The translations under genes and the position numbers were made by a program. Below are positions 63,644-64,000 of a stretch of DNA of 64,000 nt, in pieces. The stretch comes from Bacteroidales bacterium (GTDB lineage: Bacteria; Bacteroidota; Bacteroidia; Bacteroidales; VadinHA17), in assembly GCA_016709865.1 (NCBI GenBank), contig JADJLX010000002.1, forward strand, positions 62,001 through 126,000, written 5' to 3'. A model generated the notes under the pieces. The model ran no database searches and was not told where the DNA came from. It worked only from the letters and a program-made list of their open reading frames with translations. How positions within the stretch are numbered: position 1 is the first letter of the stretch; the number at the start of each line of letters is the position of its first letter.

Positions 63644-64000
63644 ATGTCAAAAGTCGATACAAGAAAAGAGTTGATACCCGAACAACAGGATGAACAGCTC
63701 AATACTTTGAAATTACGTTTTGAGAAGAATATGATCCGGCATAATGATCTTGAATGGGATAAAGTTAAGGCAAAGCTTAAATCTGATACCAGGAAACTGT
63801 GGTCACTTTGTGAGATGGAAAAAAGCGGCGGTGAACCGGATGTTATTGGTTTTGATAAGAAGACCGGAGAGTACATATTTTATGACTGTTCAGCGGAGAG
63901 TCCTGCAGGCCGGAGAAGCATCTGCTACGACGGAGAAGCACTGGAGTCCAGGAAGGAAAATAAGCCCCAAACCAGTGCAGTTGATATGGCTGCGGAAATG
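63644..64000 (+). CDS. DUF4256-family protein (3' end outside window)
   Basis: Open from ATG 63644 to the end of the window, 119 residues. LRFEKNMIRHNDLEWDKVKAKLKSDTRKLWSLCEMEKSGGEPDVIGFDKKTGEYIFYDCSAESPAGRRSICYDGEALESRKENKP is the characteristic DUF4256 sequence. A full member has about 185 residues. Cytoplasmic, function unknown. Confidence 0.9.
   Translation, partial: MSKVDTRKELIPEQQDEQLNTLKLRFEKNMIRHNDLEWDKVKAKLKSDTRKLWSLCEMEKSGGEPDVIGFDKKTGEYIFYDCSAESPAGRRSICYDGEALESRKENKPQTSAVDMAAEM

Noticed and set aside
1..64000. rRNA, tRNA or tmRNA genes
   Set aside because: I looked for typical conserved segments on both strands and saw none; short tRNAs could escape reading by eye.

Overview
The window is AT-rich DNA from a member of the Bacteroidota, probably an uncultured or environmental Bacteroidales/Marinilabiliales-type organism. 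The evidence is TonB-dependent receptors paired with DUF4249 lipoproteins, an MG2-type outer-membrane-associated protein, many small SPII lipoproteins, a DUF5683 protein, a FISUMP protein, promoters of the TTG-N19/20-TAnnTTTG form, and weak Shine-Dalgarno sequences. No rRNA, tRNA, CRISPR array or phage module was seen.

Layout. (1) 1-4458 holds the end of a TonB-dependent receptor, a DUF4249 lipoprotein and an MG2/plug-like protein. (2) About 4500-50300 is a long accessory array. Mostly single, mostly plus-strand genes (small lipoproteins, a DUF5683 protein, a Rnk-like factor, a HhH-GPD-like protein, a second DUF4249/TonB pair, a possible toxin-antitoxin-chaperone trio, HigBA, a cupin, a FISUMP lipoprotein, a glycosyltransferase, an esterase, a cysteine hydrolase) are separated by long structured repeats. 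Each repeat block starts with AAC, ends with GTT, and is typically 345 or about 270 bp. An IS110-family element at about 37.24-38.62 kb sits inside one block, and a remnant of another IS110 transposase lies at about 14.8 kb. (3) 49.0-64.0 kb is ordinary chromosome: DUF2975 plus HTH regulator, CPBP proteases, a CDF-like transporter, two large PAS histidine kinases flanking a receiver, a truncated FGE-like protein, a beta-carbonic-anhydrase-like protein, a methyltransferase, a TolB-like protein and a DUF4256 protein.

The most unusual feature is the array. In every well-preserved unit, the bases after the GTT that opens a unit are the reverse complement of the bases before the AAC that closes the same unit, across distances of 0.36 to 4.6 kb, while neighbouring units mostly carry different arms. 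Inside each block, the ends pair again after a short unpaired gap, and this inner stem changes in a compensated way between block families. One complete unit (766 bp) is present twice, 11 kb apart, with a single difference seen by eye and breakpoints exactly at GTT and AAC. This is the logic of integron gene cassettes and attC sites (RYYYAAC...GTTRRRY, R box, unpaired spacer, L box), but the sites are two to five times longer than usual attC sites, appear three-way branched, are followed by an additional leader hairpin, and no integrase is visible here. I interpret the region as an integron-like cassette array (CALIN-like) or an undescribed analogue.

Several otherwise intact genes carry a single frameshift or stop (about 5.9, 6.15, 31.35, 34.57, 50.78, 52.03, 55.18, 62.13, 62.91 kb). 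Many lie at homopolymers, also outside the array, so indel errors in the assembly are as likely as true pseudogenes.
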